From Comamonas serinivorans (GTDB lineage: Bacteria > Pseudomonadota > Gammaproteobacteria > Burkholderiales > Burkholderiaceae_C): a stretch of 64,000 nucleotides of DNA. Shown here piece by piece: positions 1 through 7,441 of the stretch. The notes beneath the pieces were generated by a model. That model had not been told where the DNA came from, made no database searches, and saw nothing but the letters and a program-made list of their open reading frames with translations. How positions within the stretch are numbered: position 1 is the first letter of the stretch; every line of letters begins with the position of its first letter. A program made the translations under genes and the position numbers. The stretch covers positions 496,001-560,000 of the forward strand of contig NZ_CP021455.1 in the NCBI RefSeq assembly GCF_002158865.1. Direction: 5' to 3'.

Positions 1-1
1 C

Positions 2-775
2 TGTCCGCAGTTCCACCCGCGGGCCCGGGTCGACTACCTCAACCTGACGCTGGGCCCCAGCCTGGCCCGCACGGCGCATGTGATCACGGTGTCCGAGGCA
101 GTGCGGCAAGAGCTGCTGGCCCGTGCGCTGATGCCGCCGGAGCGCGTCACCGCCATCCACCTGGCCGCCGACGCGGTGTTCCGCCCCCACACCCCAGCGA
201 TGCTGGCGCCGGCGATGCAGGCGCTGGGCTTGCGGGCCGGTCGGTACAGCCTGTTCGTCGGCACGGTGGAGCCGCGCAAGAACATCGCCCGCCTGATTGA
301 GGCCTACGCCCGCTTGTCGCGCGACCTGCGGTTGACCTGGCCCCTGGTGCTGGTCGGTGGCCCGGGCTGGCATTCCGAGGCCATCCATGCGCGCATGGCG
401 CAGGCCCAGGCGGAAGGCTGGCTGCGCTACCTGTCGTTCATCGACCAGCGCTGGCTGCCCGCCGTGTATGCCGGGGCGCGTTTGCTGGCCTACCCCTCGC
501 TGTACGAAGGCTTTGGGCTGCCCATCGTCGAGGCCATGGCGTGCGGCACGCCGGTGCTCACGTCCAACGCCTCGTGCATGCCAGAGGTGGCTGGGGGCGC
601 GGCGCACCTGGTGGACCCGCTGGACGTGGAGGACTTGGCCCACGGGCTGGCGCGCTGCCTCGAGGATGAGGCCTGGCTGGTCCAGGCGCGCACGCAAGGC
701 CTGGCGAGGGCCGCCGCCCTGTCGTGGGACCGTTGCGCGGACGAGACCGTGGCGGTGTACCGGCAGCTCAGCTGA
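2..775 (+). CDS. Glycosyltransferase family 4 protein (5' end outside window)
   Basis: The reading frame is open from base 2, so the gene begins upstream of the window. The visible part encodes the C-terminal Rossmann half of a GT-B glycosyltransferase. It starts with an ITVSE segment typical of the linker between the two domains, followed by GTVEPRKN (substrate-loop region) and the donor-binding signature LYEGFGLPIVEAMACGTPV, whose glutamates contact the nucleotide sugar in GT4 enzymes. It likely transfers a sugar from GDP- or UDP-sugar during surface-glycan assembly in the cytoplasm. It is the only plus-strand gene of the glycan locus and converges with the gene ending at 791. Donor and acceptor cannot be told from sequence. 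Confidence 0.9.
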   Translation, partial: CPQFHPRARVDYLNLTLGPSLARTAHVITVSEAVRQELLARALMPPERVTAIHLAADAVFRPHTPAMLAPAMQALGLRAGRYSLFVGTVEPRKNIARLIEAYARLSRDLRLTWPLVLVGGPGWHSEAIHARMAQAQAEGWLRYLSFIDQRWLPAVYAGARLLAYPSLYEGFGLPIVEAMACGTPVLTSNASCMPEVAGGAAHLVDPLDVEDLAHGLARCLEDEAWLVQARTQGLARAAALSWDRCADETVAVYRQLS

Positions 776-790
776 ACGCGGTCGCCGGCT

Positions 791-2239
791 TCAGGGGCCG
801 CCCACCGGGGTGTTGACGTGGCGCGGCGGCACCTTGCTGCTGCATGGGCCTGCACGCTGGTAGACGCAGTACGAGTCGCTGGTGCAGGCCTTCAGCGTGA
901 AGGCGTCGTTCAAGGTCGGCGCATCGCGCGGCGCGATCAGGATGTTGAAGGCCGAGCTGTATTGCCTTGCAGCGTTGATGTCATCAGCGACAGAGAAGGT
1001 ATACAGGGGTGTATCGCGGTGGTAGAAGGCGTAGGCGAACACCGGCACGGCGCGGTGGCGGTACAAGGCCACGCCGCAGGCGTGCGACACGGCGCCCGCG
1101 GCTTGCAGGGCAGACACCAGTGCATGCCCGGCCTGCCATTGCGGCTTCAGCGGGCCCAGGAAGGCCACCTGGGCCGACGCCAGCACCCACACCAGCCCCG
1201 CGGCCACCACCCTGGCGCGCGGCGACAGCCGGCTGCCGGGGGCGCCGCGCACCAGATCGGCCGTGCCCAGCGCCGCCAGCACCACCAGCAGCGCCACTGA
1301 CAGCAGCACGAAGCGGTACTCCTTGTGGGGGATGAGGGCGTGCGCCGCCAGGTTGACCAGCGCCGCCAGCAGCAGCACCGGCTGGCGCCGCGCGCCCAGC
1401 AGCGCCGGGGGCACGATGAGCACTGTGGCCCAGCGCCACGTGGCGGGCAGCTCGGTGAGGTACCAGTGCGCGGGCGCCACGCCCCATTGCGCGCTTTTGT
1501 TGTCGAGCAGGTTGATGCGGAAATTGGCCAGGATCCAGCGCCAGGGCGGGTGATCGCCCACGGCGGCGTCGATCGCCCCGTCGATGGCCAGGCCCGCGAG
1601 GCCGCCCAGCACCAGCCAGCCCCAGGCGCGCGCATGCCGGCGACCGTGCCAGGCGGCCAGCACCAGCAGGGCGGGGGCGTACTGGAAGCGGGCGCAGAAC
1701 GCCAGGCCCAGCACGGCGCCCGCGAGCAGCCACAGGCGCGGTGTGGCCGAGGCGACGGGACGGCTCAGCAGCCAGGCGGCGATGAAGAACAGCGCCATGC
1801 CCACGGGCTCGGACAGCGCGCGCGGCGCGAAATACACCAGCTCGGCCCACACCGCCGTCACCCCGCCGGCCAGCAGCCCGTGCAGCGGCGAGGTGCGCAG
1901 GCCGATGGTGGTGGCGCAGGCCACGACGGACAGCGACAGCAGCACCAGCAGCAGCTTGGGCAGCGCCAGGTACAGGCCGGTGTCGGGGGCGATGACTTGC
2001 CCCAGCTTCATGGGGCCGGCCAGCGCCAGCGGGATGAGCCAGGTCCGGATGCCGTCGCGGAACTCCCAGGCCGACACCCAGCGCCCAAAGGCCAGGTGGT
2101 GGGCCGGCTCCAGGTATTGCCAGACCTCGTCGGGGTGGTGAAAGCCCGGCAGCGACGCCGCCACCAGCCGCAGGCTCAGCGCCAGCAACAGCACGGCGCA
2201 GAAAAGGGTGGTCGACGAGCGGGGGCTATTCGAAGTCAA
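791..2239 (-). CDS. GT22/PIG-B-like membrane mannosyltransferase
   Basis: A 482-residue protein with many hydrophobic segments. Its first luminal loop carries HHPDE followed by WQYLEPAH, which matches the HxDE-type acidic motif of GT-C family 22 enzymes (ALG9/ALG12/PIG-B type) that use dolichyl- or polyprenyl-phosphate mannose. The best start is a TTG at 2239 overlapping the upstream gene by 14 bases; a GTG near 2194 is the alternative. It is the last gene of the minus-strand locus and lies close to Dpm1-like and PIG-V-like genes, so a lipid-linked hexose donor made nearby is plausible. The specific sugar is inferred. A weak copy of the dispersed dyad element lies in frame near its C-terminal end. 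Confidence 0.75.
   Translation of the reverse strand: MTSNSPRSSTTLFCAVLLLALSLRLVAASLPGFHHPDEVWQYLEPAHHLAFGRWVSAWEFRDGIRTWLIPLALAGPMKLGQVIAPDTGLYLALPKLLLVLLSLSVVACATTIGLRTSPLHGLLAGGVTAVWAELVYFAPRALSEPVGMALFFIAAWLLSRPVASATPRLWLLAGAVLGLAFCARFQYAPALLVLAAWHGRRHARAWGWLVLGGLAGLAIDGAIDAAVGDHPPWRWILANFRINLLDNKSAQWGVAPAHWYLTELPATWRWATVLIVPPALLGARRQPVLLLAALVNLAAHALIPHKEYRFVLLSVALLVVLAALGTADLVRGAPGSRLSPRARVVAAGLVWVLASAQVAFLGPLKPQWQAGHALVSALQAAGAVSHACGVALYRHRAVPVFAYAFYHRDTPLYTFSVADDINAARQYSSAFNILIAPRDAPTLNDAFTLKACTSDSYCVYQRAGPCSSKVPPRHVNTPVGGP
959..1004. repeat. Weak candidate copy of the 46-bp dyad element (in CDS)
   Basis: GTAT and ATAC are exactly 46 bp apart end to end. The inner tetrads are CGTT (one base early) and AGCG. 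The flanking arms do not resemble the consensus well. It lies in frame in the GT22-like gene. It may be chance. Confidence 0.3.
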
Positions 2240-2783
2240 GGGATTGGATCGCCAGGGCCAGCAACCGGGTGTCGCCGTTCAGCGGGAAACGCGCATCGGG
2301 CAACTGGAAGGTGAGCGCATTGTGGCCCGCCTTGAAGCGGCCGGGTTCCACCTGCAGGTCGATGAGGCGGTCGCGGCCCTGAAGGCGCCCAGCATAGACG
2401 GGGTGGCCGTTCAGGCTGATCTGCACCCGCTGCTTGCCCAGGGTGTGGACGCGCAGGCGGATGTGGCCCTGGAACGCCTGCGGGTCCTGAATTCGGAACA
2501 CGATCTCGGCCTGCCGGCGGTTGGTCCAGCGGTGCGTGGCCTCGGCATGCGACCAGCCCCGGGCAAAGGCCAGCACCGTGGCCTGGTGCGTCAGGTGGTC
2601 GCCGGGCCGCACCGGTGGCAGTGACCCCAGGGCCTGCGCCTCGTGCGGGCTCAGCGTCGAATCTCGGGTGATGTAGTAGTCGCGGTAGGCGGGCGACACC
2701 TCGGGCTGCATGACCCGCAGCAACACGGTGGCGTACAGCGCGATCAGCGCCACGATGCCGGCGCGGTAGATCAGAACGTCCAT
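2226..2783 (-). CDS. Membrane-anchored protein of unknown function
   Basis: Unrecognised 185-residue protein. One hydrophobic segment near the N-terminus (about residues 5-23) is followed by a soluble region of alternating hydrophobic and polar stretches that suggests a beta-rich domain (for example RVQISLNGHPVYAG and HNALTFQLPD), reminiscent of carbohydrate-binding folds. The topology suggests a periplasmic domain tethered to the inner membrane. The start overlaps the upstream PIG-V-like gene by 13 bases and the end overlaps the downstream GT22-like gene, so it is translated as part of the mannosyltransferase group. A role as an accessory subunit of one of these GT-C enzymes is inference. 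Confidence 0.7.
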   Translation of the reverse strand: MDVLIYRAGIVALIALYATVLLRVMQPEVSPAYRDYYITRDSTLSPHEAQALGSLPPVRPGDHLTHQATVLAFARGWSHAEATHRWTNRRQAEIVFRIQDPQAFQGHIRLRVHTLGKQRVQISLNGHPVYAGRLQGRDRLIDLQVEPGRFKAGHNALTFQLPDARFPLNGDTRLLALAIQSLDFE

Positions 2784-3859
2784 GTCTTGCCCGAGAACCA
2801 GCCCATGTACATCACGACCTGGCCCAGGGTGCACAGGGGCAGGGCCACCAGCCAGACGCGGCCTGTCGACACCAGGTGGGCCAGCAACAGCAGCACGGGC
2901 GCCTGCCAGAACACGAAGCGCGGCATGGACAGCAGCCCCGCAAACAGGGGCAGCCCAATGCCGAACAACGTGAACGCGGCCAGCTCCGGCATGTTCCGGC
3001 GCCAGCAGAACCCCACCGCACCCAGCGCCAGCAGCACAGTGACGACCAGGTACTGGCTGAAGCCGCCGCCCAGGGCGCCCAGGAACAGCACGCGCAGCGG
3101 GTTGCCGACCGAGCGCCCCCAGGCAACCTGCACGTGCGAGAACGCCAGGGCATCGCCCATGACGCTGTGCAGGTGCAGCATGAAGCAGGCCAACCCGAGC
3201 GGGATGAGCAGCGCCCCGAACAGCCGTGCGTCCCAGGCCACGGGACGCCGCTGGCGGACGTCGCGGACCATCGTCACCAGGTACGAGACGAACGCGAACA
3301 GCCCCACCACGCGCACCGCGCTCAGCACGCCGCCCACCAGGCCGGCCGCCAGGTGCCGCTCCTGCTTCAGCAGGATGAAGAACACGCAGGAGACGAACAG
3401 GAACATGGATTCCGTGTAGCCCACGTTGCCGTAGAGGGCGTAGGGGCTGAAGGCGACGACGGCGCCCAGGGCCAGGGCTGGCAGCCGGGGCAGGTAGAGG
3501 GCGCCCAGTTTCATGAAGGCGAACACCGCCAGCAGCAGAAAGGCCTTGCTGGTGACCACGGCGGCGGTGGCGGCCGGCAGGTTCAGCGCCAGGCCCACGC
3601 CCTTGGCGACCCAGGGAAAGGCCGGAAAGAACGCCCAATTGGCGGCGTCCCGGCGCGCGTGGCCGCTGGGCGTCCGCTGGTAGCCGTGGTCCATGACGCT
3701 GGTGTACCAGCCGCAATCGTGCCGGCACAGCTGGGCATGGCTGGCGCCCAGGCCCTGGAGGATGGCCCATTCCAGGGCCTGGTTGCCCACGAAGAGCAGC
3801 ACGGCCAGTGCGACCAGGTGCCGGTGGTTGGCCCAGGCTTGCCTCAGCCCGTCCCTCAT
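2771..3859 (-). CDS. PIG-V-like mannosyltransferase family membrane protein
   Basis: A 362-residue multi-spanning protein. After the first membrane segment it has HDCGWYTSVMDHGYQ, then NWAFFPAFPWV. Further on come SPYALYGNVGYTESMF and a VLSAVRVVGL segment. This order (WD..WY..I...GY, FFPLLP, P....Y.ES, S..R..G) is that of the PIG-V family, the GPI mannosyltransferase II of eukaryotes and its bacterial relatives. Such enzymes use polyprenyl-phosphate mannose on the outer face of the membrane. The first acidic motif is HD rather than WD here. The ATG at 3859 gives a 4-base ATGA overlap with the Dpm1-like gene, which supports co-translation and a shared pathway. Confidence 0.75.
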   Translation of the reverse strand: MRDGLRQAWANHRHLVALAVLLFVGNQALEWAILQGLGASHAQLCRHDCGWYTSVMDHGYQRTPSGHARRDAANWAFFPAFPWVAKGVGLALNLPAATAAVVTSKAFLLLAVFAFMKLGALYLPRLPALALGAVVAFSPYALYGNVGYTESMFLFVSCVFFILLKQERHLAAGLVGGVLSAVRVVGLFAFVSYLVTMVRDVRQRRPVAWDARLFGALLIPLGLACFMLHLHSVMGDALAFSHVQVAWGRSVGNPLRVLFLGALGGGFSQYLVVTVLLALGAVGFCWRRNMPELAAFTLFGIGLPLFAGLLSMPRFVFWQAPVLLLLAHLVSTGRVWLVALPLCTLGQVVMYMGWFSGKTWTF

Positions 3860-4686
3860 GCGCTGGCCCCGCACGCCACGCAGGCGCCCCGTGGCTGGCG
3901 CGCGCGAGCGTTGAACGCAATCCACGAATAGGCCGTGTGGCAGTGCGGGCAGGCGTTCAGGGGCTGGTCTTCGGCCTGCGGGAGCGGGCGCACGGCGCGG
4001 ATGAGCGCGAGCCGCAAGAGGTTGTGCACGCCGCGGAAGATTTCGAACGAGGGGATTTTGGAGCTGCCATAGCCGCGGTCCAGGAAGCGGATGGGCACCT
4101 CGGTCATGCGGAACCGGTGCTGGGCGCAGGCCACCACGGTGGCCATGGCGTAGGAGTAGCCATCGAGGTAGAGCTCGCCGAGCGAGAAGGCCCGCATGCG
4201 GCTGACCCGGTAAGCTCGGAACGAGGTGGTGAACTCGGTCAGCGGAATGCGCAGCAGGCGCCGCGCCAGCAGGTTGGCGTTGCGGCTGAGGAAGCGTCGG
4301 TAGCCGGTGTAGCTCAGGCTGCCGCCAGGGCAGAAGCGGGAGCCGATGACGAAGTCGTGGCCGGCCCGGATCTGGCCGATCAGGGCCGGGATGCTGGCGG
4401 GCTCGTGCGAGCCGTCGGCGTCCAGGGTGACCAGGGTGTCGTAGCCGTGGTGCAGGGCATGGCAGAACGCCAGCAGGTGGGCTGTGCCCAGGCCCATCTT
4501 GCCCGGCCGCTCGATGAGGGTCAGCTGGGGCAGCTGCAGGGCGCGCAAGGCCTGCGCCGTGCCATCCTGGCTGTTGTCGTCCACGATGAGGATGTCGGCC
4601 TCCGGGACGGCGGCCACGATGCCGCGCAGCAGGCCCTGCACGTTGCCGGCTTCGTTGTAGGTGGCGGAAAAGACCAGGGTTTTCAT
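3856..4686 (-). CDS. Dpm1-like GT2 polyprenyl-phosphate glycosyltransferase with C-terminal zinc-ribbon-like tail
   Basis: A 276-residue GT-A enzyme. The N-terminus has FSATYNEAGNV, then VDDNSQDGT and LDADGSHEP, which carries the DxD metal-nucleotide motif of dolichyl/polyprenyl-phosphate mannose or glucose synthases. It should charge a polyprenyl phosphate with a hexose from GDP- or UDP-sugar at the cytoplasmic face. The neighbouring GtrA protein could flip the product and the GT22- and PIG-V-like enzymes could use it. The last 35 residues add two CxxC pairs (CPHC and CVAC) that look like a zinc ribbon, which is unusual for this family. The gene has ATGA overlaps with the genes on both sides. 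Confidence 0.9.
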   Translation of the reverse strand: MKTLVFSATYNEAGNVQGLLRGIVAAVPEADILIVDDNSQDGTAQALRALQLPQLTLIERPGKMGLGTAHLLAFCHALHHGYDTLVTLDADGSHEPASIPALIGQIRAGHDFVIGSRFCPGGSLSYTGYRRFLSRNANLLARRLLRIPLTEFTTSFRAYRVSRMRAFSLGELYLDGYSYAMATVVACAQHRFRMTEVPIRFLDRGYGSSKIPSFEIFRGVHNLLRLALIRAVRPLPQAEDQPLNACPHCHTAYSWIAFNARARQPRGACVACGASA

Positions 4687-5189
4687 GGGCGGGGCGGTTC
4701 CGAGGGGGCGGGCGCGTCGCCGCCGCGGTGCAGCAGGCGCCAGACCAGGGTGCGCGACATCAGGTAGTTCCACAGCGCACCGACCACGATGCCGGCCAGC
4801 GCGGACGCCGCCGGCCTGTGGGTGTGCTGGTGTACGGCCTGGGCCACCCCCAGGTTGGCGGCCAGGCCCAGCGACGTGATCAGCAGGTAGAGCCCGAAGC
4901 CGAGCCACCAGCGCGGGCCGCGCAGCGCCTGCTGGCGAAAGGTGGCGGCGTTGTTCAACAGGTAGTTGAAGGCGGTGGCGACCAGCATGGCGGCCGTGTT
5001 GGCAGGCAGAAAGCGCGCGGACCACGTGGCCAGCGACAGCTGGAGCACGGCCATGTGCACCCCCACACCGAGCGACCCCACGACCCCGAACGACAGCAGG
5101 GACAGGGGCAGACGCCGGCCCATGAGCCGGTGGGCCAGCTGGGCGAGACCGTCGACCAGGCGAACCAGCGCGGTCAAGGCGGGGCGCAT
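4683..5189 (-). CDS. GtrA family membrane protein
   Basis: A 168-residue protein with four predicted membrane helices and the GtrA pattern: an N-terminal LSFGVVGSLGVGVHMAV helix and an FNYLLNNAATFR motif between helices. GtrA proteins are thought to translocate polyprenyl-phosphate-linked hexoses across the inner membrane, although direct proof is limited. Its position directly before the Dpm1-like gene (ATGA overlap at 4683-4686) is the classic GtrA-GtrB pairing. Its start overlaps the end of the upstream GT4/Stealth-like gene by 16 bases. The mature tail is proline-rich. Confidence 0.85.
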   Translation of the reverse strand: MRPALTALVRLVDGLAQLAHRLMGRRLPLSLLSFGVVGSLGVGVHMAVLQLSLATWSARFLPANTAAMLVATAFNYLLNNAATFRQQALRGPRWWLGFGLYLLITSLGLAANLGVAQAVHQHTHRPAASALAGIVVGALWNYLMSRTLVWRLLHRGGDAPAPSEPPRP

Positions 5190-7441
5190 GGCTGCTCCTC
5201 GGGGGCTGTCACGACCTCGATCGTGAGCGTGGCGGTCACCACCGTGTGGCCATCGAGGTGCACCGTCACGTTCACGGGCACCTCGAGGGACGCGGGCGCG
5301 ACGGCGGGCGGCAGCAGCACGGACAGGAACGCCGGCGCCTCGTCGGGCGTGAACGTCCAGTGGTGCCAGAAGTACGACAGCGCCAGCGCCTGGAAGGGCT
5401 GATGGGCCTGGATGGGGATGCGCACCCGCGCCGAGGGCTGGCAGCGGATCTTGGCATTGCTGAAGTATGCGCGGCCCTCGTTGATGTGAAAAACGGGACT
5501 GGCCGATACTGCCTGTTGCTCCAGGCGTTTGGCCTGCTGCAGCTCGGCCAGCCAGTGCTGGACGTGGCTGCTCAGGTTTTCGCGGCCATCGGTCGTCGGC
5601 GGGTCGTTGAAGAACAGGCAGCGCGTCGGCGTGATGGGGCCGGTCCAGGCCTTGACGTCGCCGGGCCAGCCGGCCGTGACGTACGGCAGGCTCACGAAGC
5701 CATCGGGTTTCAGGTGGCTGGCGATGTTGAAGTAGCTGCTCCACTCGTCCAGGCCCAGGCCGGCGGTCTTGCGGTAGACCGCGTTGGCGATGCGCTTGTT
5801 GACGATCTGGGGTTGGTGCGCGCTGTAGAGCCGGGTGTCGTAGCCCGATTGATCGAGGTAGGCCACGGTGCGCCAGACGCCGCGGTCGAAGCTGGTTGGT
5901 GCGGGGAAGGCGCCCTGCCACTCGGCCCCTTGACGAACGAAGTGGTAGGCCTTGTGCCGGCCGTCTTCGAGGAACACGGTGGGGTCGACGTCGTCGGCCA
6001 CCACGTAGTCGTCGTCGAAGGCCAGGAAGTTGGCGCGCAGGCTGTCCACGGCATACAGCGTCTGGCGCAGCAGCATGTTGCGCGCAACGTGGTCGTCGGG
6101 CAGGGTGTGCAGGCCCAGCTGCGACTCGCTCAGCAGGGTGACGCGCAGCGTCAGGCCTCGCAGGGCGTCGGCCATGGCGGCCAGCGTGGGGTCTGCGGTG
6201 AGCACGATGGCCTCGTCGACGAAGGGCATGCGGCGCTGCACCGAGTCGAGTGAACGGCGGATCTTGTCGGGCCGGATCGAGAGGTAGACCGCCTGGGTTG
6301 GCACGGTGTGGAAGTCGGCCTCGGGGAAGGACAGCTGCTCGATCACCGCCGCGATGCCCAGGGCAGTCTCGCGCCAGGTGGTGGCCGTGTAGCCGTGCAC
6401 GCGCTGCGGCGCCTCGCCCTGCAGCAGCGGCGCCAGGGCCTGGACGACCGCGTCGACGTGCAGCTCGACGGCCACCGCCTGGCCTTGGGCGACCTCTTCC
6501 AGCGCGCTGCCGGCGGTGCAGAGGACCGGCACCTGGTGCATCAGGGCCTCGACCGCGGGCAGGCCGAAGCCTTCGTAATGGGACAGGCACAGGCAGACCC
6601 AGGCCAGGCCGTACAGCTGGTTCAGCTCGGGGTCGGCGACGTCGTCGAACCAGAACACATCCTGGTCCCAACGCGGGTGCGTGGTGATGCGTGCCCGGAT
6701 TGCGTCGTTGTTCCAGCCCGACTTGCCCACGATGACCAGGCAGGCGTCGTCGGCCGCATGCTGGCGGCGGTGGGCGTCGAACGCGTCCAGCACCAGTGCA
6801 TGGTTTTTGCGCGGCTCGATGGTGCCCACGACGAGGATGACCTTGCGCCCCTGCAGCGCGGCCACGCGCTGGCTCGTCGCGGCCGCGTCGGGTGCCACCG
6901 TGGGGTTGGCGCCCAGCGGCACCACGCTGCTCAGCGGCAGGCCATGCCCCAAGCGGCCGAACAGGGCCTGCAGGTCACGCTCCACCGTGCGGGTGGTGCA
7001 GATCCAGTGATCGGCATGCCACAGGCTGGCCTGGAAGTCGTCGACGAAGGTGCAGACGGTGTTGCGGTCGCAGTACTGGGGGTGGAGGAGCGGCACGGCG
7101 TCGTGGTGCAGCTTCACGTGGCGCATGCCTTGGCGCTTGAGCCGGGCCAGGACATCGCGGTGGTCGATGCCATCGCCCCAGGTGGCGTCCATGTCGAGCA
7201 GCACGTCGCCCGGCGCCACGGCCTCCAGCGGCAGCCGGCGAAGGTCGGCGCCCTCCTGGGCGTTGAGGTAACGCCTGAGGCTGTCCGGGCCGCTCAGCAC
7301 GTGCATGCCCGTGGGCTTGAACACCAGAAGCCGGACGTCGTCGCGCAGCGCGCACAGGTGACGCGAGACCTCGCGCACCACGCGCTGGATGCCGGTCCAG
7401 CGCCGGGTGTGGAAGCTGTTGGTGACGTTGACGTAAATCAT
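5174..7441 (-). CDS. Glycosyltransferase: GT4 domain fused to a Stealth-like domain (copy 1)
   Basis: A 755-residue fusion. Residues about 1-370 form a GT-B glycosyltransferase (GTIEPRKNH at 206-214, SHYEGFGLPAVEAL at 287-300). Residues about 383-615 resemble the conserved regions of Stealth capsule phosphotransferases: IRRSLDSVQRRMPFVDEAIVLT (region-2-like, 394-415), NFLAFDDDYVVADDVDPTVF (471-490), an AHQPQIVNK stretch and DEWSSYF. Residues about 640-755 look like a beta-sandwich. Stealth enzymes transfer hexose-1-phosphate, so this protein may build a sugar-phosphate-sugar link; that is inference from motif similarity. A paralogue lies at 12740-14950. The start gives an ATGA overlap with the methyltransferase ending at 7438. 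Confidence 0.8.
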   Translation of the reverse strand: MIYVNVTNSFHTRRWTGIQRVVREVSRHLCALRDDVRLLVFKPTGMHVLSGPDSLRRYLNAQEGADLRRLPLEAVAPGDVLLDMDATWGDGIDHRDVLARLKRQGMRHVKLHHDAVPLLHPQYCDRNTVCTFVDDFQASLWHADHWICTTRTVERDLQALFGRLGHGLPLSSVVPLGANPTVAPDAAATSQRVAALQGRKVILVVGTIEPRKNHALVLDAFDAHRRQHAADDACLVIVGKSGWNNDAIRARITTHPRWDQDVFWFDDVADPELNQLYGLAWVCLCLSHYEGFGLPAVEALMHQVPVLCTAGSALEEVAQGQAVAVELHVDAVVQALAPLLQGEAPQRVHGYTATTWRETALGIAAVIEQLSFPEADFHTVPTQAVYLSIRPDKIRRSLDSVQRRMPFVDEAIVLTADPTLAAMADALRGLTLRVTLLSESQLGLHTLPDDHVARNMLLRQTLYAVDSLRANFLAFDDDYVVADDVDPTVFLEDGRHKAYHFVRQGAEWQGAFPAPTSFDRGVWRTVAYLDQSGYDTRLYSAHQPQIVNKRIANAVYRKTAGLGLDEWSSYFNIASHLKPDGFVSLPYVTAGWPGDVKAWTGPITPTRCLFFNDPPTTDGRENLSSHVQHWLAELQQAKRLEQQAVSASPVFHINEGRAYFSNAKIRCQPSARVRIPIQAHQPFQALALSYFWHHWTFTPDEAPAFLSVLLPPAVAPASLEVPVNVTVHLDGHTVVTATLTIEVVTAPEEQPCAPP
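5465..5509. repeat. Weak candidate copy of the dyad element (in CDS)
   Basis: GTAT, CGTT, AACG and ATAC occur in order, but the spacers are 10, 9 and 10, so the element is 45 bp rather than 46. It is in frame in the GT4/Stealth-like gene. The paralogous protein aligns here with no clear length change, so it may be chance or a worn copy. Confidence 0.4.

Noticed and set aside
1325..2314. 329-codon plus-strand frame antisense to the GT22-like gene
   Set aside because: Gln/Arg/Gly-rich shadow with no recognisable fold; the minus strand carries the conserved membrane enzyme.
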